A stretch of DNA of 64,000 nucleotides from Bacteroidales bacterium (GCA_017522065.1 JAFXAD010000062.1:124001-188000); one strand, 5' to 3'; shown: positions 15,730-25,952, counted from the first letter of the stretch. Notes: generated by a model from the letters alone, not told the origin. Numbers and translations: made by a program.

Positions 15730-18700
15730 TCAACGCATATTCTGTACGAACGGCAAGATCTCGCCGTTGTAGACAGAGCTGTTTGCGAACTCGTCGATTG
15801 CGGCAAGCCGTTCGGCATTCTTAGGATCTGCCGACTTGAAAGCCTGCTCGCCTTCGGCGGTCAACGCTATTTCCGGGGCTCCCGTAAACGGGTTGCGCAT
15901 CATCGATGTATGCTGACGCAACGACACCACCTGGAATAGATAGTAGTATGCGTCGGCAAGCTTGCGGTTCACACCGGCAGCCTTGTCGGACGTGAACTGT
16001 TTCACGTACTTAAGCTGCTGGTAGTAGTAATCGAATATGTCGCACATCGTCTCATAAGCCTTCACCTGGTTGCCGACATGAGAGTAAGCATAGACAATTA
16101 TCATTGCAAAACGGTCGTTGGCAAAATTCTTCGACGGGAAGAATTTATCCTGCATCTCGAGTGCCTTGATTGCCGATGCCGTGTCGCCAGCCATGTAGTA
16201 CTGGTTTGAGAGCATGATGTAGGTCTGACGCTGCACATTGCCCATGTTCAAGCTTATGGGATCGACATAAATATCCTTGTCGAGGTTGCCCCACTGCAAC
16301 GGTTCGTAGCTACCGTCCTCCTGGCGGATTCCGTTGAGCAAGTACTCTCCAGTCCGTTTGGAATAGGTATATTGTCCGTCGTTGACAGGATAAGGAACAA
16401 GGAGCGAGAGCATTCCGTCGTTGACGCTGTAGCGGTCCACCACTGGGAACACCTCCCTGATATAGCTGGTGTTCATGATGCTTACAGCACGTTCGAAACG
16501 GTTGGTACCCAAGAAGTCGAGCATGGCCATTTCGTTGCGCATCAAGTAGCCACGACGCGGAATATTGACATCAAAATCAATATAATCCGGAATCGAATCG
16601 ACTTGTGCGGCAGTAATTATGCCATTAGCAGCAAGTTTGGCCTTATCGAGCGTTATGCGGAACTTGTTGGTGGGCAGGTATGTTACGCTGTCCGACCCAC
16701 GTTCTGCACGCACATACTGGCGACGATTGTTGGCGACCATACGCAGGGCATCTGTCACCTCCATTCGCGGACCGTCAGGATTATAGACGAAAATCTCGTG
16801 ACCGAGGCCATACATATCCTTGGGCAGCGTCATCGGCAGAGGATCTGATTCATACAACTTGTTGTACAACTGCTCTATATACCAATGCATACCCGAAAGG
16901 GTGTAGTTGTAGATGCGGATGTCGGTACGCCAGCCCTCCACCTCCTGGATGTACCAGAGCGGGAAGGTGTCGTTGTCGCCAAAGGTGATTACTATGCCGT
17001 TCTTGTCGGCAAGGCCGAGATAGTTTTTGGCGAAGTCACGCGCTGCCGTTTTCTGCGAGCGGTCGTGGTCGTCCCAGTTTTCCGAAGCAAGCAGTACTGG
17101 CACAGACATCGACAGGACAAATGCCAACGGTAGTGCAACGACTTTGGGAATCTTGACAAAGGTGACAATCAGCATGACGGCACCAACCATTGCGAGGATG
17201 AACCATCCGCGACCGAGAACCAATCCGAGCAGCAGGCAGGCGGCAGCAGCTATCAAATAGGTTTTGCGCTCCTTGCTTTCGAACTTGGTGGTCAGCCAGT
17301 CATATAGAGCATAGACTCCCAAGCCAATCCATATCGAGAAGAAATAGAACGAGCCCACAAAAGCATAGTCACGTTCACGCGGTTGGCGCGGCGGCATGTT
17401 CAGATAGATGGCAATAGCCAAACCGGTCATGAAGAACATGATGAAGGTGACGAAAGCGTCTTTGCGGTTCTTGATGCTGTGATATATCAAGCCCAGCATA
17501 CCAAGCAGCAACGGCAGCATATAGTAACGGTTGCGGGCTTTGTTGTTAGCGAGTTCGTCGGGCAGATTGTCCTGCGGACCAAGACGTTGCTCGTCGACAA
17601 AGTTTATGCCCGAAATCCAGTTGCCGTCAGTGTAGTTTATTGTTGCATAATGGCTGTTCTGAATGCCAGTATTGTCGTCGAAGTGGTGACCCTGTATGTC
17701 ATTCTGGCGACCAGCAAAGTTCCACATGAAGTAGCGCCAATACATCCATCCCAACTGGTAGCGGTTGAAGAACGTCAGGTTCTGTGCAAACGTAGGCTTC
17801 TCACCTGCCGGAGGATCTCCCGCCCAGTAGCGATAATACAACGGGTGCTGGCGGCCGTTGCTGTTGTCGTTGCTGTACATACGCGGGAACACACCGGTAT
17901 GGGCCTCGTTGTAGATATAGTTCTGAGCGTAGGCAGCAATCTTGTAGTAGTCACGTCCCTCGCTGTCCTTGGTACGAATATATTTGGCATAGTCGTTCTC
18001 GCTCTTTATGGGGTTCCCTGCCGTATAGTAAGGACCCGACATGAGAGGTGTCTGACCATACTGCTCACGACCGAGGTATGCGCGCATTGCGACGGCATCT
18101 TTCGGAGCATTCTCGTTGAGCGGCGTGTTGGTATTGGCGCGGATAACGAGAATGAAGAAAGTCGAATATCCGACCACAAGCAACAGCAAGCTCATGAGTG
18201 CCGTGTTTGTAATCTCACGTTTCTTTCCTTTGACAATGTAGTACGTAGCTGCTCCAAGCAGAACCAGGACAACAAAATACGCAAACGAGAAACTACCTGC
18301 ACCCAGTTTGGCAATTATAAGCAAGGCAAACATCACCACTATCACGGCAATGTTTACACTACGGGAAGGCCGTTTCACATGCGAATTGTTCCATAATCCC
18401 CACAAAATGAACAGGGCAATAAGGAGGAAAAACACGATGGTACCCGAATTGAAGCCCATGTGCAACTTATTGACAAAGAAGACGTCGAAGTCGCTCGAGA
18501 GGTTTACTATTCCAGGAATCACGCCCCACAGCACGACGGCAAGGAGGACCAGCGAAATCACGCCGCTGACAATAAATCCCTTGACTGTCGTTTTGGGATA
18601 CTTCTTGAAATAGACCACATATACAATTGCAGGAATGGTCAACAGGTTGAGGAGGTGGACACCGATGGCGATGCCGACCAGGAACGAGATAAGGACCAGC

Positions 18701-19236
18701 CAACGCATTGAATGAGGATCGTCCGCCTGCTCCTCCCATTTCAATATTGCCCAAAACACCACGGCCGTGAAGAACGACGACATAGCGTAAACCTCGCCCT
18801 CGACAGCCGAGAACCAATAAGTGTCGGTGAAGGTGTATGCCAACGCGCCGACAACACCCGATGCAAAAACAGCCCACACTTTGGTGTTGTTTAATGCCAG
18901 TTCCTCAGGTTTTAGCAGTTTCTTGCCAAGCAATGTGATGGTCCAGAACAGGAACATGATACCCAACCCACTCGCAACAGCCGACATCACATTAACTGCA
19001 AACGCAGCATGATAGGGGTCGGTGAAAAGCGAGAAGAGACGTCCAAAAATCTGGAAAGTAGGTGCTCCAGGAGGGTGTCCCACCTGGACTTTGTATGCAG
19101 TGGCGATGTATTCGCCACAGTCCCACCACGAAGCAGTAGCCTCAGCGGTCATGATGTACACAACGCAGGCTATTATGCCTATTAGCCAGCCGATAGCGTT
19201 GTTCATCAGATGATACTGTTTTTGAATTTTGTCCAT
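15730..19236 (-). CDS. DUF2723 polytopic membrane protein (putative protein O-glycosyltransferase)
   Basis: 1168 residues. The N-terminal half has about a dozen membrane helices with GT-C type features, including TASWWDCGEYIATAYKVQ (acidic residue after the first helix) and QVGHPPGAPTFQIFGRLFSL. The C-terminal part contains MPPRQPRERDYAFVGSFYFF, FGDNDTFPLWYIQEVEGWRT and TPR-like helices near the end (QYYMAGDTASAIKALEMQ). The family includes human TMEM260, reported as an O-mannosyltransferase, so transfer of a sugar to exported proteins is a reasonable inference but is not shown here. Chosen start ATG 19236 (MDKIQKQYHLMNN); the frame is open to 19293. It lies 81 bases after arcA on the same strand and may be cotranscribed with it. 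Confidence 0.87.
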   Translation of the reverse strand: MDKIQKQYHLMNNAIGWLIGIIACVVYIMTAEATASWWDCGEYIATAYKVQVGHPPGAPTFQIFGRLFSLFTDPYHAAFAVNVMSAVASGLGIMFLFWTITLLGKKLLKPEELALNNTKVWAVFASGVVGALAYTFTDTYWFSAVEGEVYAMSSFFTAVVFWAILKWEEQADDPHSMRWLVLISFLVGIAIGVHLLNLLTIPAIVYVVYFKKYPKTTVKGFIVSGVISLVLLAVVLWGVIPGIVNLSSDFDVFFVNKLHMGFNSGTIVFFLLIALFILWGLWNNSHVKRPSRSVNIAVIVVMFALLIIAKLGAGSFSFAYFVVLVLLGAATYYIVKGKKREITNTALMSLLLLVVGYSTFFILVIRANTNTPLNENAPKDAVAMRAYLGREQYGQTPLMSGPYYTAGNPIKSENDYAKYIRTKDSEGRDYYKIAAYAQNYIYNEAHTGVFPRMYSNDNSNGRQHPLYYRYWAGDPPAGEKPTFAQNLTFFNRYQLGWMYWRYFMWNFAGRQNDIQGHHFDDNTGIQNSHYATINYTDGNWISGINFVDEQRLGPQDNLPDELANNKARNRYYMLPLLLGMLGLIYHSIKNRKDAFVTFIMFFMTGLAIAIYLNMPPRQPRERDYAFVGSFYFFSIWIGLGVYALYDWLTTKFESKERKTYLIAAAACLLLGLVLGRGWFILAMVGAVMLIVTFVKIPKVVALPLAFVLSMSVPVLLASENWDDHDRSQKTAARDFAKNYLGLADKNGIVITFGDNDTFPLWYIQEVEGWRTDIRIYNYTLSGMHWYIEQLYNKLYESDPLPMTLPKDMYGLGHEIFVYNPDGPRMEVTDALRMVANNRRQYVRAERGSDSVTYLPTNKFRITLDKAKLAANGIITAAQVDSIPDYIDFDVNIPRRGYLMRNEMAMLDFLGTNRFERAVSIMNTSYIREVFPVVDRYSVNDGMLSLLVPYPVNDGQYTYSKRTGEYLLNGIRQEDGSYEPLQWGNLDKDIYVDPISLNMGNVQRQTYIMLSNQYYMAGDTASAIKALEMQDKFFPSKNFANDRFAMIIVYAYSHVGNQVKAYETMCDIFDYYYQQLKYVKQFTSDKAAGVNRKLADAYYYLFQVVSLRQHTSMMRNPFTGAPEIALTAEGEQAFKSADPKNAERLAAIDEFANSSVYNGEILPFVQNMR

Positions 19237-19317
19237 TATAATATTGAATTTTAATTGGTTTTCGTTTAGTCCACGCACTGTACCATCACGCATTCCGATT
19301 TGCGATGCCTGCGCACC

Positions 19318-20580
19318 CTACCACTTCACCTCGTCGCGGTTGATGGGCATTGTCATACAACGGGCACCGCCACCGGCACGGGGCAGTTCGCTGGCAGCGA
19401 AGGTCACCACGCAGCGGTTGTAGTCATTTATGTCAACACGTCCGTCGACGACATCTTCAGCATTAAGCACACTGAAACCTGCCCGGTCGAGGGCTTCGAT
19501 GGTATGCACATTGCGACGGTAGCCTATCACCTTGCCAGGAGCGAGGGCGAAAAAGTTGGCACCGCTGTGCCACTGCTCACGCTGTTGCATCCAAAGGTCC
19601 GATCCTCCACAAAACACAGGGTCCATCTCAATTCCGACCTTCTTCAGAGCCTCGAGCATATTTGCACACTCGTGGTATTTGATTTTCCCATTGTCAATCT
19701 CGATCCATGTAGTCGACTTACCGGCAAACTCATCGGTTTTGCGGAGCATCGGCTCGTACATCATGCAACGGTCTCTGTCCAGGAATGTGTACACCATATC
19801 GAGATGGATGAACGATTCCGGATGTTTCGGCAGTTGCTGCACTATAATATTGAATTTCGGACGGTTGGAGAACGTGTGCGCCAGAAAGTCTATTCCCTTC
19901 GCGTTTGTGCGTATTCCCTCGCCTATGCACAGCAGGTCGCTGCGTCCTATCTGCACGTCGCCACCTTCTGTATGCGCCGTCTTCTCCCATTCCGAGGCAT
20001 TCATGACCTCACAGCCAAAGTAATATTTGAATATTGCCTTGTAAATCAAGTTTTCGCGCTTACGGACATCGAACGACATCGAATTGATAAGCACTCGCTC
20101 ATATACTGACGACGATGCGTCGCGCGTGAAAAACAGATTATACAACGGGCGCAGCAGATAGCGACGTTCAGCGAAACACTCAGGGTCCTTTCCCTTGCGA
20201 TAGGGGAATCCTTCGATGAGATACCGTACTATATCCTTGACACTCATCTGTATAAGCTCATCGACAAGAAATTCGCAACCCTCGGCTGCACAACTTTGTG
20301 TAACCATTGCGTTGCACAGGTCATCGTCGCCAAGCACTTTTTCGAGCAGGTCCGAGACGTAGAACACCTTCGTCACCTTCTCAAAAACGCCTCGAAAATA
20401 CTTATATTCGTCATCGACAATTCCTTTGCTCAGTATGTCGCTATAGAGGGCTTCGGCAGCATTGCCCGGGGTCATTCGCTCTATCTCCACTCCCGGACGA
20501 TGCAGCAATACTGCATTGAGCTTACCTATCTCCGACGTTACGTTAACTTCAATCTCTGGTTTATTTCTAAATATTTCCAT
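19318..20580 (-). CDS. arcA: Arginine deiminase
   Basis: 420 residues. It converts L-arginine to citrulline plus ammonia. Guanidino-modifying motifs are present: LFFTRDASS (residues 149-157), EGGDVQIG (205-212), HLDMVYTF (259-266) and the catalytic cysteine in GGGARCMTMP (C408). The length matches bacterial ADI (about 410). Neither ornithine carbamoyltransferase nor carbamate kinase is nearby, so the classical three-gene ATP-yielding pathway is not seen in this window. It has its own promoter at 20658-20688 and is followed by the DUF2723 gene. Activity on arginine, rather than a related guanidine, is supported by the whole-length resemblance. Confidence 0.92.
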   Translation of the reverse strand: MEIFRNKPEIEVNVTSEIGKLNAVLLHRPGVEIERMTPGNAAEALYSDILSKGIVDDEYKYFRGVFEKVTKVFYVSDLLEKVLGDDDLCNAMVTQSCAAEGCEFLVDELIQMSVKDIVRYLIEGFPYRKGKDPECFAERRYLLRPLYNLFFTRDASSSVYERVLINSMSFDVRKRENLIYKAIFKYYFGCEVMNASEWEKTAHTEGGDVQIGRSDLLCIGEGIRTNAKGIDFLAHTFSNRPKFNIIVQQLPKHPESFIHLDMVYTFLDRDRCMMYEPMLRKTDEFAGKSTTWIEIDNGKIKYHECANMLEALKKVGIEMDPVFCGGSDLWMQQREQWHSGANFFALAPGKVIGYRRNVHTIEALDRAGFSVLNAEDVVDGRVDINDYNRCVVTFAASELPRAGGGARCMTMPINRDEVKW

Positions 20581-20657
20581 ATTATAATTTTACATCACAA
20601 CAACCATCGTGCTGACAATCAAAAAAATGAAATCAGCACAACGGAAAAAGCAAAATG

Positions 20658-20688
20658 CAAATGTACATAAAATAAGTTATTTCTCAAA
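20658..20688 (-). promoter_or_regulatory. Promoter of arcA
   Basis: On the minus strand TTTG (20688-20685), 19 bases, then TACATTTG (20665-20658). Consensus spacing; 77 bases upstream of the arcA start. Confidence 0.7.
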
Positions 20689-20749
20689 TTTCTTGTCGAA
20701 AAAAGTCAGAAAAAAAACGAGGTTCCCAACTATGGAAGTTCGGTCAGGA

Positions 20750-21418
20750 CTAACGTCGCAGGTCGACAAGAGTCTCTCTTTCGTCGTATACCCCTTCGCC
20801 AGTGAAAAGGTTGCGATACAGCAGTCTGGCTGTGCGCAGTCGGACCTGTCCATTGTCAACAAAATCGGCATCGGCCACACACGCGACGAACGCCATTTGG
20901 TGTGTGTAGATGTTCATCGAAAAGACAAGTGTCTCTTCCGGGTAATCGGCACCTGGAGCTACATTCGATGCAATGAAAACTATACGGTCATCAATGCGCT
21001 CCCACTTTTTTATAGTACCGACAATCAACAATTTGGTATCGACATAGAACCCATTCTCGCCACCAAAGAGCACCGTAGTCGTAAGCGTCTCGAGATCGAA
21101 ACTGTAGCACGACGGATGTGATGCCGTTTCATAATATACAATATTGTGGTTCACACTGTCTATCAATGTGGCAATGATGCACTTGTCCATCGGCAATGTC
21201 TCGATATACTCACAGGCCAACTGATTGTAGTATGCAATCTCGTCGAACGGCTCCTCTTCCGACTCCACGGTGTCCGCGACTACGACCGGAGGCTCTGCCT
21301 GACGATGGTTCAGCACGAAGAAAAGAACCATCGCCAGACAGCTGACAGTTGCCACGATCGAGACGATCGGAATGTTTATCGGTGTAAATTTTACTTTCAA
21401 AACCAAAGAATTAAACAT
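20750..21418 (-). CDS. Hypothetical single-pass membrane protein
   Basis: 222 residues. One N-terminal membrane helix (residues about 17-38, IPIVSIVATVSCLAMVLFFV) precedes an acidic linker (ESEEEPFDE) and a soluble, mainly beta-looking domain with LPMDKCIIATLID and ETLVFSMNIYTHQMAF. I do not recognise a family. Its ATG at 21418 shares one base with the TGA of the S41 protease gene (TGATG), so the two are translationally coupled. This points to a role in the same envelope process as the protease, for example as a partner or regulator. A TTG at 21421 is an alternative start. Confidence 0.7.
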   Translation of the reverse strand: MFNSLVLKVKFTPINIPIVSIVATVSCLAMVLFFVLNHRQAEPPVVVADTVESEEEPFDEIAYYNQLACEYIETLPMDKCIIATLIDSVNHNIVYYETASHPSCYSFDLETLTTTVLFGGENGFYVDTKLLIVGTIKKWERIDDRIVFIASNVAPGADYPEETLVFSMNIYTHQMAFVACVADADFVDNGQVRLRTARLLYRNLFTGEGVYDERETLVDLRR

Positions 21419-23220
21419 CAATCAGACAACAAGCCGCAGTTTCCGCAATTATACTGCATAGCTTTTACGGTCTTGACGGCCTGCTTCAGGCCCTCGTCGT
21501 ATTCGTGCATCACTCTGTAATAGTACTCTATACCAAACAGATTTCTTGCTATCAACGCTTTGATCATATATCCCATATACATGTCGCTGTGTTCGTTGAT
21601 GAGTCGGCTGCGTTCGTCCTCCTTCTTTGCTTTCTGGCTGAGCTGCTCGATGAAGTACGGGTCATTGATCAACTTGTTGAGGTATTGTTCGTAATTCTCG
21701 GCATGGATAGCATGGTTTGTGTCGCTGACCGATTTCCTTGCCTGTTCGTTCATCCATGCAGCAACCCACTCCCCTTTCACCTCGCTGCGCGAAATATGTT
21801 TCTGGGCGGCAAATTCGGAAAAATCTTTCATAACACTCGCCGAATCATAGTTCAACTGGAATTTTTCAAAACTCTCAAATTGTGCATCGTTGCGATGGTT
21901 GTCGGCCCAACTGAGGGCATAGGTGTTGAACAGTCCTGCCGACCGCAGCGAAAGAAAATAGTCCGACAGGCGGGTGGTGTCCATAGGCACAAATATGTCG
22001 GGCATTATTCCGCCACCTCCGTACACAACTCGGCCACTGTAAGTTAAGAACTTCAACGAGTCGGGATAGTTGATGGAATCGGCACTGACAAATTCGTTGT
22101 GTTCGTATCTGCGCTGCAACTCGCGGTTGTAGGCATCCGTTCCGTCATCGTATGGTTTTTGTATGCACCGGCCCGAAGGAGTATAGTAGCGGGCTGTGGT
22201 CAAACGGATTTGGGCTCCGTCATATATCTCGAACATGCGCTGCACCAAGCCTTTGCCAAACGAGCGACGTCCCACCAGCATGCCACGGTCCCAGTCCTGT
22301 ACAGCACCCGAAACAATCTCCGACGCCGATGCCGAATACTCGTCTATCAGCACAACGAGCGGACCGTTTGTATAGCTGCCGCCACGTCGCGAGATGAAGT
22401 TCTGGCGCGGCGATTTGTCTCCCTGCGTATAGACAATGAGCCTGTGCGGGTCCAGAAACTCATTGGCAACCGCAACTGCAATGTCGAGGTAGCCGCCGCC
22501 GTTGCCTCGCAAATCGAACACCAGGCGCTTCATGCCTTGCTTCTTGAGCTTTGAAATGGCACTACGCAATTCCTGATGCGACGTGCGGGCGAAACGCGCA
22601 AGACGTATGTAGCCCACCTCGTCGTCGAGCATGAAGTATGTGTCGATAGAGTAAATCGGCACCTTGTCGCGTATTATTTTGAATTCCAAAGGAGAATCAA
22701 TTCCTGGACGTTTGACCGTCAGACGTACCTCCGTACCTTTTTTTCCGCGCAGGTGATTGAAGACGAATTTGTTGTTCACACCTTTGAATGTCGCCACCGT
22801 ATCGTCTACCTTGAGCAGCTTGTCGCCAATCATAAGTCCGACATGTTCCGACGGGCCACCGACAATGACATCGGTCACCGAAATGGTGTCGTCGACAATC
22901 TGGAACGAGATTCCAACCCCTTCGAAGTTGGCCTGCAATCCCTCGTTGGTGCGCTGCACATCCTTTGCCGCAATATACATGCTGTGCGGATCCAGTTCCG
23001 CCAGCATTGACGATACTGCCTTTTCGGTGATTTTCTTGTAATTGGGCGTCTCTACATAATGATCCTCAATATATTTGTCAACCTGTTCGATTCGACGGAA
23101 ATGGTTGGTGTCGTTGTCCTTATTCGAGGTTTTGTTTTCAGCATCACGCTTCGACTGTGCCACAGATGTCGACATGCAAAGCACAGCCAGAGAAAGCAGT
23201 ATTATTTTTCTTTTCATCAT
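21418..23220 (-). CDS. S41 family C-terminal processing peptidase
   Basis: 600 residues. A signal peptide (MMKRKIILLSLAVLCMSTSVAQ) is followed by an N-terminal helical domain, a PDZ domain (about residues 75-165, with GVGISFQIVDDTISVTDVIV), and the S41 protease core containing LVFDLRGNGGGYLDIA, DEYSASASEIVSGAVQDWDR (catalytic Ser) and RRSFGKGLVQ (catalytic Lys). The C-terminal 200 residues are helical as in other Bacteroidota Tsp/CtpA-like proteins. It is expected in the periplasm, cutting proteins from their C-termini. A Met 13 codons further upstream is possible, but the Met pair at 23220/23217 fits the signal peptide. The next gene overlaps its stop. Confidence 0.92.
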   Translation of the reverse strand: MMKRKIILLSLAVLCMSTSVAQSKRDAENKTSNKDNDTNHFRRIEQVDKYIEDHYVETPNYKKITEKAVSSMLAELDPHSMYIAAKDVQRTNEGLQANFEGVGISFQIVDDTISVTDVIVGGPSEHVGLMIGDKLLKVDDTVATFKGVNNKFVFNHLRGKKGTEVRLTVKRPGIDSPLEFKIIRDKVPIYSIDTYFMLDDEVGYIRLARFARTSHQELRSAISKLKKQGMKRLVFDLRGNGGGYLDIAVAVANEFLDPHRLIVYTQGDKSPRQNFISRRGGSYTNGPLVVLIDEYSASASEIVSGAVQDWDRGMLVGRRSFGKGLVQRMFEIYDGAQIRLTTARYYTPSGRCIQKPYDDGTDAYNRELQRRYEHNEFVSADSINYPDSLKFLTYSGRVVYGGGGIMPDIFVPMDTTRLSDYFLSLRSAGLFNTYALSWADNHRNDAQFESFEKFQLNYDSASVMKDFSEFAAQKHISRSEVKGEWVAAWMNEQARKSVSDTNHAIHAENYEQYLNKLINDPYFIEQLSQKAKKEDERSRLINEHSDMYMGYMIKALIARNLFGIEYYYRVMHEYDEGLKQAVKTVKAMQYNCGNCGLLSD

Positions 23221-23285
23221 TGAAGTCGTAAATTTTATCCGTTTAACGCGATTTGGCAAAGTTTATTTTGCAATTTAGTTTTGTT

Positions 23286-23319
23286 TTTGTCACTCTATAC
23301 TGATTTTTGTGTATCTTTG
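23286..23319 (+). promoter_or_regulatory. Putative promoter of sppA
   Basis: TTTG (23286-23289), 22 bases, TATCTTTG (23312-23319). The spacing is slightly long. A leader of about 120 bases follows to the sppA start. Confidence 0.5.
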
Positions 23320-23440
23320 CTTTTTGTCTTGGAAGGCAAAAAAGGGTCCAATTTCTTATAAAACATATAATTCCCAAAGTTTTACACTTAGCCTTTCCCG
23401 AGCATCACCTATGAACTATTAATAATAGAAATACAATAAA

Positions 23441-25234
23441 ATGGCACAAATCAGTTCAGAAAAAAAGCACCCGACCTTTGGCAAGATCATGCTGGCGTCA
23501 GGCATCGGCACCTTGATTGTATTGATTCTGGTAGGCATCTTCAAACTGCTGTTGTTTTTCGGAATCATCGGTTCACTCGGTAGCAGCAAAGCCACTACCG
23601 TAGCGAAAGACTCGTTCCTGAAGCTCGACCTGACCAAACCAATCAGCGAACGTTCGCCCAGCGAGATCGATTCTTGGATGAACGAAGGTTCCTCGATAGG
23701 ATTCTCCGACATGCTGCGCAGCATCGCAACGGCAGCCGACGACCCCAACATCAAGGGCATATACATCTATATGGGCAGCACCTATCCCCTATCGTGGGGC
23801 AAGAGCGAAGAGTTGCGCCAGGCCCTTGTGCGTTTCTGCGACAGCGGCAAGCCTATCCTGGCATACGCCGACGGCTACACGCAGCAGGGCTACTTCGTCG
23901 CCTCCGTTGCCGACAGCATATACCTCAACCCCTCGGGCATGCTCGAATTCCGTGGCATCGCCGCCGAGAGCCTGTTCTTCAAGGATATGCTCGACCGACT
24001 GGCTGTCAAAATGACACTTGTACGCCCCAAGAGCAACAGTTTCAAAAGCGCCGGCGAAATGTACACCATGAACAAAATGAGCGATGCCAACCGTACGCAG
24101 ATTCGCGAATACATCAGCAGCATCTGGGAATACGTCGTCGACCAAGTTTCAGAAGCCCGCGACATCGCACCCGAGCGGCTTAACGATATCGCGTCGGAAC
24201 TCGACGCCGTGCTTCCGGAAGATGCACTGAAAAACAACCTGATCGACAGGCTCTGCTTCGAAAGCAGCATCAGGCAGGTGATGACCGACTCCTACGGCGG
24301 AAAGCAGACCGTCTCGCTAACTGATTACTTCAAGAACCTCGTTCCCGACAACATATCGAAAGACAAAATAGCCATAATCTATGCCGAGGGCGACGTGATT
24401 CCCGGAAGCGGATTCGGCACAGCCGTCTATTCCGACAAGATAACCAAAGCCCTTGACGATGCCGCCAAGGACGACAAAATCAAAGCCATCGTGCTCCGCG
24501 TGAACTCTCCCGGAGGAGCCGTCACGGCTTCTGAAATCATGACCAACGCTGTCATTCGCGCACGCGAGAAGAAACCCGTCATCGTATCGATGGGCGACGT
24601 TGCTGCATCAGCAGGCTACGAGATTTCGTGCAACGCCAACTATATCGTCGCCGAGCCAACCACAATCACCGGCTCGATTGGCGTATTCGCCACCATTCCC
24701 GAAGTGGGAGGCACGCTGAAGAAATATCTCGGCATCACAACCGACACCGTGATGACCAACAAAAACTCCACAGCCATGAGCATCTTGCGTCCATTGTCGC
24801 CCAAGACCTTAGACCTGATGCAGCGCAACGTCGAGGAATTCTATACCGTTTTCGTGAACCGCGTGGCCAAGGGTCGCGGACTGAGCTACGACTTTGTCGA
24901 CAGCATTGCCCGCGGACGCGTATGGACAGGCCGCGACGCATTGAAACTGGGTCTTATTGACGCTCTTGGCGGTCTCGACGATGCCATCTGCATTGCTGCC
25001 GACAGCGCCGGAATCAAAGACTACATGGCCATCGACTACCCTGCGCCACAAAGCTTCCTGGACGAACTGAAGAACCGCAAAGACGAATCGTCAGGCAATA
25101 TCCACTCCAGCTCCCCCATCGTTGCTGGCGATGGTGTATGGATCGGCGGCGACGTGATGGTCAATACACTGAACCGAATCTGCGAGACGCGAGGCCTGCA
25201 GGCTCGTGTAGAATTCTTCATCGTCAACGAATAG
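23441..25234 (+). CDS. sppA: Signal peptide peptidase SppA, 67K type
   Basis: 597 residues. One N-terminal membrane helix (about 20-50) anchors a tandem S49 protease that degrades cleaved signal peptides. The lysine/serine dyad sits in the two halves, as in E. coli SppA: K202 in SNSFKSAGEMYTM and S390 in MGDVAASAGYEIS. Other family stretches are LRVNSPGGAVTASEI and GRVWTGRDALKLGLIDALGG. The length is normal. The following gene begins one base after its stop, so they form an operon driven by the promoter near 23312. Confidence 0.95.
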   Translation: MAQISSEKKHPTFGKIMLASGIGTLIVLILVGIFKLLLFFGIIGSLGSSKATTVAKDSFLKLDLTKPISERSPSEIDSWMNEGSSIGFSDMLRSIATAADDPNIKGIYIYMGSTYPLSWGKSEELRQALVRFCDSGKPILAYADGYTQQGYFVASVADSIYLNPSGMLEFRGIAAESLFFKDMLDRLAVKMTLVRPKSNSFKSAGEMYTMNKMSDANRTQIREYISSIWEYVVDQVSEARDIAPERLNDIASELDAVLPEDALKNNLIDRLCFESSIRQVMTDSYGGKQTVSLTDYFKNLVPDNISKDKIAIIYAEGDVIPGSGFGTAVYSDKITKALDDAAKDDKIKAIVLRVNSPGGAVTASEIMTNAVIRAREKKPVIVSMGDVAASAGYEISCNANYIVAEPTTITGSIGVFATIPEVGGTLKKYLGITTDTVMTNKNSTAMSILRPLSPKTLDLMQRNVEEFYTVFVNRVAKGRGLSYDFVDSIARGRVWTGRDALKLGLIDALGGLDDAICIAADSAGIKDYMAIDYPAPQSFLDELKNRKDESSGNIHSSSPIVAGDGVWIGGDVMVNTLNRICETRGLQARVEFFIVNE

Positions 25235-25235
25235 C

Positions 25236-25952
25236 ATGCTACGGCTACGCCACATACTACTATTGCTAATGGCTGCATCCTCCCTATCGGCTCAACCAAT
25301 GCACGACTTGAGGCATTACATCGAAACGAGGAATGATGTCTACGAGTTCCGTTGGGTATGCACCAGCGACACAATCGACACCGACATCTCTGCCGACCAG
25401 GAGGTCGTCTACCTTATCGACGGCTTCTGGATAATGACCCGCGAGGTGACCGAAGACCTCAAAGAATGGTACCTCCATCTGCGCAACGACGCCTCGACGA
25501 TGCCGCTAACCGATGTCACGCTCGACGATGCTCTAAGTCTGTGCAAGGCCATCTCGTCACCTGCACGCCAATACACCATACCGACCCGCGACCAATGGCT
25601 TCTGGCCTACCACGGCGGCATCGCCAGCGAGGGATACAGCTATTCCGGCAGCAACAATCCATCCTATGTTGGCTGGACGAAAGAGAACAGCGGCGGCCGG
25701 CTCCACAAAGGCGGCGAACGCATCCCCAACGAATTGGGACTCTACGACATGACGGGCAACGTCGCCGAGTTGGTCTACGACGGCACGGCCACTGCCTACA
25801 TCGGCGGCTCCTACCTCGATGCCGCCTCGTCGCTCATAGCACTTCCCTCCAACCAAACCCCGCCTCCGCAAGTATGCGGCTTGCGGCTTGTTTTGCACGA
25901 ACCTCTTTGGTTCAACAAAGATTCCGAGCGGATATTCCATCTAAAACAATAA
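25236..25952 (+). CDS. Secreted FGE/SUMF1-fold protein
   Basis: 238 residues. A signal peptide (MLRLRHILLLLMAASSLSAQ) is followed by a formylglycine-generating-enzyme/GldJ-GldK type domain: GFWIMTREVT near residue 66, YTIPTRDQWLLAYHGG near 111, NELGLYDMTGNVAELVYDG near 165 and IGGSYLD. These are the usual C-type-lectin-like motifs, but the two active cysteines of true FGE are not visible and the domain is short, so it is more likely a structural or binding member. The gene starts one base after sppA; its link to signal-peptide clearance is unknown. GldK/GldJ of the gliding/T9SS apparatus share the fold but are longer lipoproteins. Confidence 0.75.
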   Translation: MLRLRHILLLLMAASSLSAQPMHDLRHYIETRNDVYEFRWVCTSDTIDTDISADQEVVYLIDGFWIMTREVTEDLKEWYLHLRNDASTMPLTDVTLDDALSLCKAISSPARQYTIPTRDQWLLAYHGGIASEGYSYSGSNNPSYVGWTKENSGGRLHKGGERIPNELGLYDMTGNVAELVYDGTATAYIGGSYLDAASSLIALPSNQTPPPQVCGLRLVLHEPLWFNKDSERIFHLKQ

